From positions 547,861 through 611,860 of the forward strand of contig NZ_KB891585.1 of NCBI RefSeq assembly GCF_000373485.1: 64,000 bases of DNA. Reading direction: 5' to 3'. Positions 16,948-24,761 of the stretch are shown piece by piece (positions within the stretch are counted from its first letter, which is position 1; each line of letters opens with the position of its first letter). Origin of the DNA: Dasania marina DSM 21967. Lineage in GTDB: Bacteria; Pseudomonadota; Gammaproteobacteria; Pseudomonadales; Dasaniaceae. The notes under the pieces were generated by a model. The model was not told where the DNA came from. It was given only the letters and a program-made list of their open reading frames with translations, and searched no databases. The translations under genes and the position numbers were made by a program.

Positions 16948-17560
16948 CTAGCACCACCTTATTTAAGGTCATCGGTAAATTGAGGTCATGGTGGGTGGTT
17001 AACAGCACACTCCCGCCCTGCTGGGCATGCTGCACTATCCAGCCCTCTAACTCGGCCACCCCTTTTTTGTCGATGGCAGTAAAGGGCTCATCCAATATCC
17101 ACAGCGGTGTATGGCTAATAAACAAACGGGCCAGAGCGACTCTGCGCTGCTGACCTGCCGATAGCGAGTAACAAGGGGCATCCTCATAACCGTACAGGCC
17201 TACCTTAGCCAGCGCGGCATCTATGGCATCATGAGCCTGCACGCCCTTAACGGCGGCGTGCCATTGTAAATTTTCCCTGGGGCTTAATACCGATTTAATG
17301 CCCGACTGATGCCCTAAATACAGCAACTCACTCAAGTATTGATGACGCACCGCTTTAATCGCTTGGCCGCGCCAAAAAATCTCACCGCTATAACGTGAGG
17401 ATAAACCACACAGCACTCGCAGCAAGGTGGTTTTGCCGCTGCCGTTGGGGCCTTCCACCTGATAGATTTCACCCTCTGCCACCGACAGATTCAGCTGCTG
17501 CACCAGCAGCCTTTCGTCGCGCTCGCAGTTTAGCGCCTGTGTTGCAATTAATACCGACAA
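16940..17560 (-). CDS. ccmA: Heme ABC exporter ATPase CcmA
   Basis: This 206-residue ABC ATPase has Walker A GPNGSGKTT (37-45), signature LSAGQQR (133-139), Walker B LWILDEP (153-159) and the H-loop histidines in LLTTHHDL. It forms the CcmAB motor. The start is TTG at 17560, supported by AAGGTGG seven bases upstream; no better ATG is available. It opens the ccmAB unit and is divergent from the FliK-like gene. Confidence 0.95.
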   Translation of the reverse strand: MSVLIATQALNCERDERLLVQQLNLSVAEGEIYQVEGPNGSGKTTLLRVLCGLSSRYSGEIFWRGQAIKAVRHQYLSELLYLGHQSGIKSVLSPRENLQWHAAVKGVQAHDAIDAALAKVGLYGYEDAPCYSLSAGQQRRVALARLFISHTPLWILDEPFTAIDKKGVAELEGWIVQHAQQGGSVLLTTHHDLNLPMTLNKVVLGG

Positions 17561-17672
17561 AAAACGGCCACCTTCTAGCTTGCTAATAGGGTTACAAAAA
17601 AACAGCCAGCCAACGCTAAAGCAAAGTTACTGCTCCAGCAGCCGATATACTGGCTGTACGGAAAAATTGTCA

Positions 17673-17768
17673 ATGATTGTGAGGCAGGCTTGGTTTAAGC
17701 TGTGGCCTACGGCCATTATTATCATTGGCGGATATTATATACATTTTCAACCAGTTAGCACCGGGTAA
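17673..17768 (+). CDS. Possible 31-residue leader/membrane peptide
   Basis: The ATG at 17673 (GGA ten bases upstream) opens a 31-codon frame with a hydrophobic centre (PTAIIIIGGYYI). It stops at TAA 17766-17768, three bases before the FliK-like start, in a GGGTAAGG context that could serve as the next ribosome site. It could be a translational-coupling leader, or chance. Confidence 0.3.
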   Translation: MIVRQAWFKLWPTAIIIIGGYYIHFQPVSTG

Positions 17769-17771
17769 GGT

Positions 17772-19238
17772 ATGTCACTGCTTAGCAATCATCTACTCAA
17801 TAGCACCGTTACCCTTAAATCGGCCGCCGTTAGCAATAGCAGCCTATTTAAACCCGGCGTGATTGAGGCCATCGTCTTAAGCAATAGCCCGCTACTCAAT
17901 AACGGCAAGGCACAGGTTGAACAATTTCAAGCGCGCCTGCAACCGCAAGCCAACAATAACAACGGCGAAGCCGCCAGCAAGCCCCTAGACATTATCAGCA
18001 AACTGCCGTTAACGGTGGGCAGCAAAATACAACTGCAAATCAATGCCGATAACAGCGCCACCATTATCGCAGCTAGCTCAGCCAAAAACAGTGTAATCTC
18101 GGCCAAGCCACCCGCCGCCAACACGCCAAACCATAACAGCACCGCACCGCAAACTACTGCAACAACGAGTAAAAGCGCGCAGCCCGTACAGCAGCTTATT
18201 GACACCGCGCTGCGCTTAGCCCTGCCACAGCAGCTTGCGTTAAAAAGCCTACTGCCCTTGCTACAGCATCTTAGCCTAGCACCTGAAAGCCCCCTGCCCG
18301 CAGCTATCAGCAAAAACATTAAAAGCCTGCTGGCCAACATACCCAGCCCCAGCCAAGCCCAAGACCCCAAACAATTAAAACGCGCCCTGCTTAATAGCGG
18401 CACTTTTTTTGAAAGCAAATTAAAGCGCCTAGTGATAGATAGCAGCAACCGCAGCCAACAACACAGCAAACTCAACCCCGAACAACTGGCCAAGCTACCC
18501 AGCGAGCAACACTACCAAAATCGCGATGGCGCCATTATTAATGCCGACAGCAAAGCCAAAACCCAACAACTGATACGCCAAATAGAACAACTCATCGGTA
18601 AGCCCATAAACCCCGCTAACGCAAAAAACAGCCACACTGGCACACAAGATGACAGTGCCAGCAAACTCTTATTAGAACTCAGCCAGCTAAAAAGCCCAGA
18701 GCTAAACGCCAGCAATACAGCCAAATCCAGCAACGTTAGCAGCAAAGATAATGTCGACATCATGCTGCAGCAATTAGGGCGGCAGTTGCTCGCTACCTTA
18801 GCGAAAACCCAACTCCACCAACTCGACAGCCTAAACCCGCGCAGCCAAAGCAGTAACGAAGCCAGCCCAAACAGCAGTTGGAGTTTAGAGCTGCCCATTA
18901 TGCAAGGCAAACAAGTAGACAATGTCGAAATAAAAATAAATCAACAAGACAGCGACAAGGAAAAAAATAAAGGTAAGAAACAATGGCAGGTGATGTTAGA
19001 TTTTGATTTGCACAAACTCGGAAAAATGAGCGTAGAGCTCATTGTTATCGACAAAAGTGTTTCGGCCACGGTATGGTCTGAATTAGAAGCCGCCCACCGC
19101 GTGGTTAAAAAAGAAATAGACCACTTAAGAACAGGGCTGGAAAAAATTGGCGTCAATGTTAAAAAAGTCGATTGTAAAATAGGCCTACCTAAAAAACAGC
19201 CGCAACATTTACAGCCCTTAGTGGATGTACGCACATGA
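17772..19238 (+). CDS. FliK-like hook-length control domain protein (second copy)
   Basis: A 488-residue protein whose long N-terminal part is low-complexity (S/N/Q/A/K-rich, about 50-370). The C-terminal 110 residues (WSLELPIMQGKQVDNVEIKI, WQVMLDFDLHKLGKMSVELIV, VSATVWSELEAAHRVV) match the Flg_hook C-terminal domain of FliK. True fliK is at 42539-43960, so this is a paralog. Relatives sit upstream of FlhB-tail genes in many Pseudomonas-type genomes, and the next gene here, overlapping by four bases (ATGA), is exactly such an FlhB-tail homologue. The pair may modulate export-substrate switching; this is inference. Confidence 0.82.
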   Translation: MSLLSNHLLNSTVTLKSAAVSNSSLFKPGVIEAIVLSNSPLLNNGKAQVEQFQARLQPQANNNNGEAASKPLDIISKLPLTVGSKIQLQINADNSATIIAASSAKNSVISAKPPAANTPNHNSTAPQTTATTSKSAQPVQQLIDTALRLALPQQLALKSLLPLLQHLSLAPESPLPAAISKNIKSLLANIPSPSQAQDPKQLKRALLNSGTFFESKLKRLVIDSSNRSQQHSKLNPEQLAKLPSEQHYQNRDGAIINADSKAKTQQLIRQIEQLIGKPINPANAKNSHTGTQDDSASKLLLELSQLKSPELNASNTAKSSNVSSKDNVDIMLQQLGRQLLATLAKTQLHQLDSLNPRSQSSNEASPNSSWSLELPIMQGKQVDNVEIKINQQDSDKEKNKGKKQWQVMLDFDLHKLGKMSVELIVIDKSVSATVWSELEAAHRVVKKEIDHLRTGLEKIGVNVKKVDCKIGLPKKQPQHLQPLVDVRT

Positions 19239-19504
19239 GTGACTACCCGCAAGAAAAAAAAGCCGTCGCCCTATTTTACGATGGCAGCAACGCCCCCAAC
19301 GTCACCGCCTCGGGAGCCGGCGATATCGCCGAACAAATTATTGCCTTGGCCCGCGAACACAAAGTACCCCTATTTGAAAACGCACCGCTGTTAAACCTAT
19401 TAGCCGAAATAGGCGTAGGCGAAGAAATACCCGAAACACTATATTTATGCATCGCACAGGTCATTGCTTTTGCTTATAAAATACAGGGTAAAACGCCGGA
19501 TTAA
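19235..19504 (+). CDS. FlhB C-terminal-domain-like protein (FlhB2/EscU family)
   Basis: An 89-residue soluble protein corresponding to the cytoplasmic FlhB tail after the autocleavage site: KAVALFYDGSNAP aligns with SVALRYDLEGSGAP of FlhB encoded at 35658-36830, and GVGEEIPETLYLCIAQVIAFAYK aligns with DLDEEIPSQLYLAVAQVLAYVFQ. It lacks the membrane domain and the NPTH-type cleavage sequence. In other bacteria such stand-alone tails can replace or assist the FlhB C-terminal fragment. It is translationally coupled to the FliK-like gene. Confidence 0.88.
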   Translation: MSDYPQEKKAVALFYDGSNAPNVTASGAGDIAEQIIALAREHKVPLFENAPLLNLLAEIGVGEEIPETLYLCIAQVIAFAYKIQGKTPD

Positions 19505-19508
19505 TCCG

Positions 19509-19690
19509 GTCGCTAGTGAATAGTCTCTAGTTCCTAGCGGAAAGTCACTAGAGGGTAGGCACTAGTAAAAAGTCATACCGGCCTTGCGCCGGTATCCATA
19601 GATGCCGGGTCGAGGCCCGGCATGACAGAAAAAACATTATCGCTAGCGTCTTTCATCTAGCGACTAGAGACTATCAACTAGCGACTCCAA
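19509..19690. repeat. Inverted CTAG-rich arms around a REP-like double hairpin
   Basis: Left arm: GTCGCTAG and TAGTCTCTAG around 19509-19530, plus more CTAG to 19566. Right arm: CTAGAGACTA and CTAGCGAC around 19660-19686. The arms are mutually inverted and carry nine CTAG tetramers. Between them lie ATACCGGC/GCCGGTAT (19575-19582 with 19588-19595) and ATGCCGGG/CCCGGCAT (19602-19609 with 19616-19623), framed by GTCAT and ATGAC. The whole is MITE- or REP-like; no transposase is present. Confidence 0.8.
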
Positions 19691-19706
19691 ACAAGAGACT
19701 GATGCC

Positions 19707-20066
19707 ATGCCCAAAATAACCGTCTATTACGATGGCGCCTGCCCTAGTTGTGTTAGAGATAGAACCCAGTATGAAAAAATTGCCGGTGATGGCAATAAGG
19801 ATATCTGCTGGTTTGACATCACTAATAAAGACGATGAATTATTGGCGCTAGGCATTAATCCTAAAAAAGCGCTCACCGAGTTACATATACAGCACGAGCA
19901 AAAAGGTATTTTATCTGAGATGGATGCCTATATAGAACTCATGGCTAGAACCACCCTACTCAAACCCTTGGCATGGCTGCTAGCATTGCCTATTATTAAA
20001 CCACTAGTTAGTCGTATTTATCATTGGCAAGTTACCCGGCGTTTACAAAAACAAGGGCGTTTATAA
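19707..20066 (+). CDS. DCC-family thiol-disulfide oxidoreductase-like protein (DUF393)
   Basis: This 119-residue protein has the defining N-terminal YYDGACPSCVRDR motif (D9, C12, C15) of the DUF393/DCC family, then WFDI and a C-terminal hydrophobic/basic region (PLAWLLALPIIKPLVSRIYHWQVTRRLQK) typical of the family. Redox activity is proposed from the CxxC-type motif but substrates are not known. It precedes tpm by 28 bases on the same strand, so the two are likely co-transcribed. The repeat at 19509-19690 lies immediately upstream. Confidence 0.9.
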   Translation: MPKITVYYDGACPSCVRDRTQYEKIAGDGNKDICWFDITNKDDELLALGINPKKALTELHIQHEQKGILSEMDAYIELMARTTLLKPLAWLLALPIIKPLVSRIYHWQVTRRLQKQGRL

Positions 20067-20094
20067 CGACCAAACAATTATTTAAGGACGTATT

Positions 20095-20733
20095 ATGGAT
20101 GCAAACTTTTGGCATCAAAAATGGCAGAACAATGAAATAGGCTTTCACCTAGCCGAAGCCAACCCTTTACTGGTCAAACATATAGAACAATTACAGCTGG
20201 CAACGGGCAGCCGTGTTTTTTTACCCCTATGCGGAAAAACACGTGATATCGCTTGGCTGTTGGCTAACGGCCTGCACGTGGTCGGTGCCGAGTTAAGCGA
20301 GCTGGCGGTACAACAGTTGTTTGAGGATTTGGCGATTACCGCTGAGGTTACTGACCACGGCAATTTAAAACACTACCAAGGAAAAAACATCGAGCTATGG
20401 GTAGGTGATATTTTTACCTTAACAAAACAGCAGCTGGGGCCGGTAGATGCTATTTACGATAGAGCGGCACTAGTTGCCCTGCCGTTAGAAGTACGCAAAC
20501 GCTATAGCGCACACTTAACAACAATCACCAATACAGCAGCGCAACTGTTAATTTGTTTTCAGTACGACCAGCAACTGGTAGCTGGCCCACCTTTTTCCAT
20601 TAGCGATGAGGAGGTACAGCAACATTATGAGGAAAAATATAACGTAGCATTGCTAGAAAAGGTGGCAGTAGAAGGTGGATTAAAAGGCCTATGCCCTGCG
20701 ACCGAAAGCGTTTTCTTGCTAAGCCGCAGCTAA
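20095..20733 (+). CDS. tpm: Thiopurine S-methyltransferase
   Basis: A 212-residue cytoplasmic SAM-dependent methyltransferase. It has the family N-terminus (FWHQKWQNNEIGFHL), the SAM-binding segment SRVFLPLCGKTRDIAWL with VVGAELSELAV, the acidic GDIF/DAIYDRAALVALP core, and GPPFSIS near the end. In bacteria the family methylates thiopurines and also tellurite or selenite, giving metalloid resistance. AAGGACG lies upstream of the ATG. A bidirectional terminator follows at 20853-20888. Confidence 0.94.
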   Translation: MDANFWHQKWQNNEIGFHLAEANPLLVKHIEQLQLATGSRVFLPLCGKTRDIAWLLANGLHVVGAELSELAVQQLFEDLAITAEVTDHGNLKHYQGKNIELWVGDIFTLTKQQLGPVDAIYDRAALVALPLEVRKRYSAHLTTITNTAAQLLICFQYDQQLVAGPPFSISDEEVQQHYEEKYNVALLEKVAVEGGLKGLCPATESVFLLSRS

Positions 20734-20852
20734 GCGATTGGGCAAGATAATAGCGGGTGATTTATTTATCCCGCCAAACACTCTCGTTTTTACATATGAG
20801 TGACGTACACATTTTTACTGCTTGCTAAGCGCTAGCGTAAACTCCCACCATA

Positions 20853-20888
20853 ATAAAAAACCCAGTCATTGCTGACTGGGTTTTTTAT
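20853..20888 (+). terminator. Bidirectional terminator between tpm and the DUF2802 gene
   Basis: A perfect 16-base inverted repeat, ATAAAAAACCCAGTCA (20853-20868) and its complement (20873-20888), around a TTGC loop, with T-runs on both strands. It serves the convergent tpm and chemotaxis transcripts. Confidence 0.95.
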
Positions 20889-20929
20889 AGAGTAGCTATT
20901 ATTACAGCACTTATATAACGGCGCCTTTA

Positions 20930-21316
20930 TTACCGCGCTTGCGCCGCTGAACGCTGCTGTATCATGCTCATGAGCTGCGCCTCTGATTCAGATAAACCAA
21001 AACGCTCAGAGAGTTGCTCGGCATCCACTCCCTGCTCGGCCATGGCTTCGGCTTGGCCATAGGGTTGAAACTCAGCGCTAATTTGCAATTTTTCTTGTTC
21101 ACTAACCACAGTGCTGAGCTTTTTTTCTACCTGTATCAGGTGCTGGCCTACGCCTATAGCGCCGTTATTAACCGCCTCTAACTCACGGTTAAATTGTGCC
21201 ATTTTTTCACTCAAACTAGTCTCTAGTTGCTCCAACTTATTGCGGCTTTTAATCGCATAGCTAGAAACACCTACAGAGTAAGCGGCGAGTACCAATAAGG
21301 CGCCCCACATTAGCAT
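20930..21316 (-). CDS. DUF2802 membrane-anchored coiled-coil protein
   Basis: This 128-residue protein has an N-terminal helix (about 2-20), a coiled coil (about 25-75) and a C-terminal helix-turn-helix-like segment (GVDAEQLSERFGLSESEAQLMSMI). It matches the DUF2802 family found directly after cheW in Pseudomonas-type flagellar clusters (the PA1465 position). Its role is unknown; the context suggests a chemotaxis or flagellar accessory. It starts 12 bases after the cheW stop. Confidence 0.85.
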   Translation of the reverse strand: MLMWGALLVLAAYSVGVSSYAIKSRNKLEQLETSLSEKMAQFNRELEAVNNGAIGVGQHLIQVEKKLSTVVSEQEKLQISAEFQPYGQAEAMAEQGVDAEQLSERFGLSESEAQLMSMIQQRSAAQAR

Positions 21317-21328
21317 GCTATTTTCTCG

Positions 21329-21808
21329 CTATATTTCTTCTACTTCTGTCCATTGCTGGTCAGTCAGTAGTTTATCCAGCTCTACTAATATGAGTAGCTG
21401 GTCATTTTTATTACACACGCCCTGGATAAATTTGGCACTTTCTTCGTTGCCGACATTGGGTGCGGTTTCTATTTCTGATTCACGCAGGTAAACCACTTCG
21501 GCAACGGCGTCTACCAATATGCCTACGACATGGCTTTCGGATTCGATAATCACGATACGGGTCTGTTCACTAACCTCGCTGGACGTTAAACCAAAACGAT
21601 GACGGGTATCGATAACGGTTACTACGTTACCCCGTAAATTAATAATACCCAGCACATAGGCTGGTGCACCGGGCACGGGAGCAATTTCGGTGTAGCGTAA
21701 AACCTCTTGCACCTGCATTACGTTAATGCCGTAGGTCTCACCATCTAAACGAAAAGTGACCCACTGTAGAATGGGATCATCTGCATTTTTTGCTGTATTA
21801 CTCGCCAT
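21329..21808 (-). CDS. cheW: Chemotaxis coupling protein CheW
   Basis: A 159-residue scaffold protein linking methyl-accepting receptors to CheA. The CheW fold is recognisable from WVTFRLDGETYGINVMQVQEVLRYTEIAPVPGAPAYVLGIINLRGNVVTVIDTRHRFG, with the conserved NLRG segment. Length is normal. It follows parP after a 106-base gap containing a candidate sigma-54 promoter (21884-21899), so it may be expressed separately from parC-parP. Confidence 0.95.
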   Translation of the reverse strand: MASNTAKNADDPILQWVTFRLDGETYGINVMQVQEVLRYTEIAPVPGAPAYVLGIINLRGNVVTVIDTRHRFGLTSSEVSEQTRIVIIESESHVVGILVDAVAEVVYLRESEIETAPNVGNEESAKFIQGVCNKNDQLLILVELDKLLTDQQWTEVEEI

Positions 21809-21883
21809 GAATCTAAGCCCTTGCTAAACCGAACAAGCCGGTGTCAAAAAATTATCAGTTAACTGCCTAATACTATAGTGCAT

Positions 21884-21899
21884 AGCACTAACTGTGCCA
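21884..21899 (-). promoter_or_regulatory. Candidate sigma-54 promoter for cheW
   Basis: On the minus strand TGGCACAGTTAGTGCT fits TGGCACGN4TTGCW with GG-N10-GC intact. The start point would be near 21872, 64 bases before cheW. A perfect dyad, TAGTGC-ATA-GCACTA (21876-21890), overlaps the -12 side. Confidence 0.65.
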
Positions 21900-21914
21900 G
21901 CCCGAAGTGAAGAC

Positions 21915-22892
21915 CTATCTCGCTTTGTTAGTGCTGCGGTTGCGATCACGCTCTATAAACATAGCAGCCAGTTGGCTGACATCTAACAAGGCACACATGT
22001 GGTCGACTACCGTGCCAGCCAGCCAAGGCCTTTTGCTGCGTTCACTGCGCCAACGCACATCCTCTGGGCTTAGGGTAATAGCGCTGGCAACGTCGTCTAC
22101 CGCCAGGCCCCAATCTACACCATTTATAGAAATAACATAATTAAAATTATCCGCCATACCGTCTTGGTAACGCTCGGGCATCACCACTTTAGCAGTGTTG
22201 ACGGTGCGTATATTACCCTGCTTAACCGTGAGCAAACCCATAAACCAATCGATTTGGCCGAATAAGGGCGTTAGCTCATCAGTGATGGGGATTATACTGC
22301 CCAGCTCTGCCAGCGGCACCGCCAAGGTTAAGCCCCCTACCGAAAACAATAGACATTCAAAACGCTGCTGCGCCCAGCTGGGGCGGCCATTGTCCAGCCA
22401 CACGGAGCTTGGATGTGCTTGTTGCTGAGGTTCAGGCTCAACCACCACTTCGGCAATGGGCTCTGGGGCTACCACTGCGGGTGCAGGAACTACTGGCGCT
22501 GTTGTTTTAAGTATTGGTGCTGATTTAAGCTCAGCAGGTTTGGTGTCAACAACAGGGGGTGGTGCCACCTTGGGCAAAGGCAACTGTAACGCCAAGGGTT
22601 TGACGGGTTCGGCATAGGGCTTGCTGTGGCTGTCTTGGTCTATGCGGGCAGCGGCCTGTGATAAGCGTGAACGCCCTACCGGCGCTGGCGATGGCTGATA
22701 ACTGGCTGGCGGCGGTTGGCTGGGAGCCACTGCGGGTGCCGGGGTACTTTCGCTACTGGGCGCTGCGCCCAGCTCGGTCGGTACCGCATTGCTAGGGTCG
22801 GCCGTAGGCGCTAACAGTAAATCCAGATAATCCTGAATTTCATTATTAGGCGGGCTAGGCGGGCTACTCTGCTCAAACTTGCTCATTAACAC
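21915..22892 (-). CDS. parP: ParP-like chemotaxis-array protein with CheW-like domain
   Basis: A 325-residue protein with a long Pro/Ala-rich, presumably disordered N-terminal region (about 10-160) and a C-terminal CheW-like domain (about 175-320, FECLLFSVGGLTLAVPLAELGSII; LLTVKQGNIRTVNTAKVVMP). This layout and its place directly after a ParA-like ATPase match ParP, which in Vibrio binds ParC and integrates CheA arrays at the cell pole through its CheW-like (AIF) domain; this is the PA1463 position in Pseudomonas. The start could also be the second Met (MSKFEQ, two codons in). Confidence 0.85.
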   Translation of the reverse strand: MLMSKFEQSSPPSPPNNEIQDYLDLLLAPTADPSNAVPTELGAAPSSESTPAPAVAPSQPPPASYQPSPAPVGRSRLSQAAARIDQDSHSKPYAEPVKPLALQLPLPKVAPPPVVDTKPAELKSAPILKTTAPVVPAPAVVAPEPIAEVVVEPEPQQQAHPSSVWLDNGRPSWAQQRFECLLFSVGGLTLAVPLAELGSIIPITDELTPLFGQIDWFMGLLTVKQGNIRTVNTAKVVMPERYQDGMADNFNYVISINGVDWGLAVDDVASAITLSPEDVRWRSERSKRPWLAGTVVDHMCALLDVSQLAAMFIERDRNRSTNKAR

Positions 22893-22909
22893 TACCGGTA
22901 CCCCCGCAG

Positions 22910-23692
22910 CTATGCGGGGGTACGCCTATCCTGTTGTGACAATAGACTCTTTAACAGCGAACGGTACGCGGCCGAGCCTCTGGAATCTGGGGAGTATTGT
23001 GATAAAGGCATGCCCTCGCGACTGGCATCTCGTATACGGGTATCGACCGGAATCATAGCAGCCCAAATGGTGTGCGGGTAGGTATTGCGCAGCTCTCTTA
23101 ACGCCCCCACGGAAGCTTGGGTACGGCGATCAAACATGGTGGGGATAATCGTATAGTCCATCTCTTTACGTAGTGACTGCGTCACCATGGAGATAGTACG
23201 TATCATCCGTTCCAAGCCTTTTAAGGCTAAAAACTCGGTTTGCACCGGCACCAATAAACGCTCGGAAGCCGCTAAGGCATTAATCATTAAAGCCCCTAAC
23301 ACCGGTGGGCTATCAATAAGCACGTAATCGAATTGATCCCACACTTTAGCCAAAGCGCGCGACACTTTTAAGCCCATGCCTTCAGCAGCGGCTCGGCGCT
23401 CTACCGTGGCCAGGGCCATGCTGCTAGGTAATAAGGTAAGCCCTTCGCAGGGGGTAGTTAATAGCAGTGATTTAATCACCTCGGCACTGGGTTCTTGCTC
23501 GGCAAAGAGATTGAAACTGCTGCTGGCCAAGGTGTCGGGGTCGTAGCCAAAATAACTGGTCATAGAGCCGTGGGGGTCTAAATCCAAGAGTAATACCCGC
23601 TGCTTACGCTCGGCCAATAAACCGCCCAACGTCACAGCCGTTGTGGTTTTACCCACCCCACCTTTTTGGTTTGCTACCGCCCAAACTCGCAT
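22910..23692 (-). CDS. parC: ParA-like ATPase ParC (chemotaxis-array positioning)
   Basis: A 260-residue MinD/ParA-family ATPase. The deviant Walker A is at 9-16 (QKGGVGKTT), the A' region is DLDPHGSMTSYFG, and Walker B-like VLIDSPP lies near 109. In Vibrio, ParC targets chemotaxis arrays to the pole and to division sites through ParP. The adjacency to parP, cheW and cheA supports this over plasmid partition, as there is no ParB gene nearby. The ATG at 23692 has its own strong sigma-54 promoter at 23769-23784. Confidence 0.9.
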   Translation of the reverse strand: MRVWAVANQKGGVGKTTTAVTLGGLLAERKQRVLLLDLDPHGSMTSYFGYDPDTLASSSFNLFAEQEPSAEVIKSLLLTTPCEGLTLLPSSMALATVERRAAAEGMGLKVSRALAKVWDQFDYVLIDSPPVLGALMINALAASERLLVPVQTEFLALKGLERMIRTISMVTQSLRKEMDYTIIPTMFDRRTQASVGALRELRNTYPHTIWAAMIPVDTRIRDASREGMPLSQYSPDSRGSAAYRSLLKSLLSQQDRRTPA

Positions 23693-23768
23693 TACCCAAC
23701 CTCAAACCTGTGCTTGGCCCGTCAAATATTTGTTGAAATAAACTGATTATTTACCGTAATAGAGCCAC

Positions 23769-23784
23769 TGCAATAATCTTGCCA
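23769..23784 (-). promoter_or_regulatory. Sigma-54 promoter for parC
   Basis: Minus-strand TGGCAAGATTATTGCA differs from TGGCACGN4TTGCW at a single position, with GG-N10-GC intact. The start point would be near 23757, a 65-base leader. It lies in the motD-parC gap. Confidence 0.75.
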
Positions 23785-23804
23785 GCTGCTTTAGCGACAG
23801 CCGA

Positions 23805-24752
23805 TCAGGGATTTTCCGCCGGCGGATTGTCGCGGGTAAAAAGCAAGCCGCCGCCTTCCAGCTTAATAGTTTTCACCCCCTTGAGGGCGCCCTCAGGTAC
23901 TGCCGCGGGTTCTGGCTCCTGCTCTGGCTGAGGCGCTTTAAAATCACGGTCACCCGCCAGCTCTGGCAACACCGGCCTAAGCTGCGCAGTTTTGGAAATC
24001 ATTAGCACCACCCGGCGATTTTTGTCACGGCCTGCGGGGCTGTCATTATCGGCTATGGGCTGATACTCACCATAACCCACCGCCGCCATACGTACAGGGT
24101 CTACACCCTCTTCCGCAAACAATCTCACTACAGCGGCAGCTCTAGCAGCGGATAGCTCCCAGTTGGATTCAAAAAACTCATTGCTAATAGGCACGTTGTC
24201 GGTAAAGCCTTCCACCCGCATGGGATTGCTAGAATCTTTAAATAAACCAGCTAACTGTGCCAATAATTCCATAGAGGGCACTGTCAAACGAGCATCGCCG
24301 ACTTCAAATAATAACGAAGACTTCATTTCTACCGACAACCACTCTTCATTGCCCTGCAGGTGTATCATTTTGGTATCGACTAAATCACCAAACACTTCTG
24401 CTATGTTGTCAGTGATTTTATGAAACTGCTCCGGTAGCTCGCCTTCATCATCACCGCCGCCCTCGCCTTCGGCCTCACCCTCACTGTTCTTTAAGGCCAT
24501 GGCCTCTAGGTCGATTAAACTGACGTTGTTTTTTAGCGCCGGCTCGCCCATCTGTATAGGGTCTAGGCTGAGCTGAGTTTCTTTGTTGAAGGTTTTATTT
24601 AAGGTATTGGACAGCACCCTGTATTTGGTTTCATTAACTTGCGAGATGGAATACATCACCACAAAAAAGGCAAACAGTAGGGTAATAAAATCGGCATAAG
24701 AAACCAGCCAACGCTCGTGGTGAACATTATCGTCAACGACTTGTCGCCGCAT
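23805..24752 (-). CDS. motD: Flagellar stator protein MotD
   Basis: A 315-residue MotB-type stator subunit. It has a single membrane helix (about 20-40) with the proton-binding Asp in the SYADFITLLFAFFVVMYS motif (D22), a linker rich in Glu/Gly (GEAEGEGGGDDEGE, about 93-107), and an OmpA-like peptidoglycan-binding domain (RVEGFTDNVPIS, SNWELSAARAAAVVRL, GYGEYQP). The MotC/MotD naming follows the Pseudomonas-type stator encoded within the che region. It follows motC by nine bases. Confidence 0.92.
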   Translation of the reverse strand: MRRQVVDDNVHHERWLVSYADFITLLFAFFVVMYSISQVNETKYRVLSNTLNKTFNKETQLSLDPIQMGEPALKNNVSLIDLEAMALKNSEGEAEGEGGGDDEGELPEQFHKITDNIAEVFGDLVDTKMIHLQGNEEWLSVEMKSSLLFEVGDARLTVPSMELLAQLAGLFKDSSNPMRVEGFTDNVPISNEFFESNWELSAARAAAVVRLFAEEGVDPVRMAAVGYGEYQPIADNDSPAGRDKNRRVVLMISKTAQLRPVLPELAGDRDFKAPQPEQEPEPAAVPEGALKGVKTIKLEGGGLLFTRDNPPAENP

Positions 24753-24761
24753 AAGCGTTAC

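Noticed and set aside
17580-17768. 62-codon frame from a TTG start before the FliK-like gene
   Set aside because: The first half has no ribosome site or features; only the internal ATG at 17673 has any support, so the shorter peptide is reported at low confidence.
22910-23692. Chromosome or plasmid partition ParA
   Set aside because: There is no parB or parS-like site; the neighbours are parP, cheW and motD, which favour chemotaxis-array positioning.
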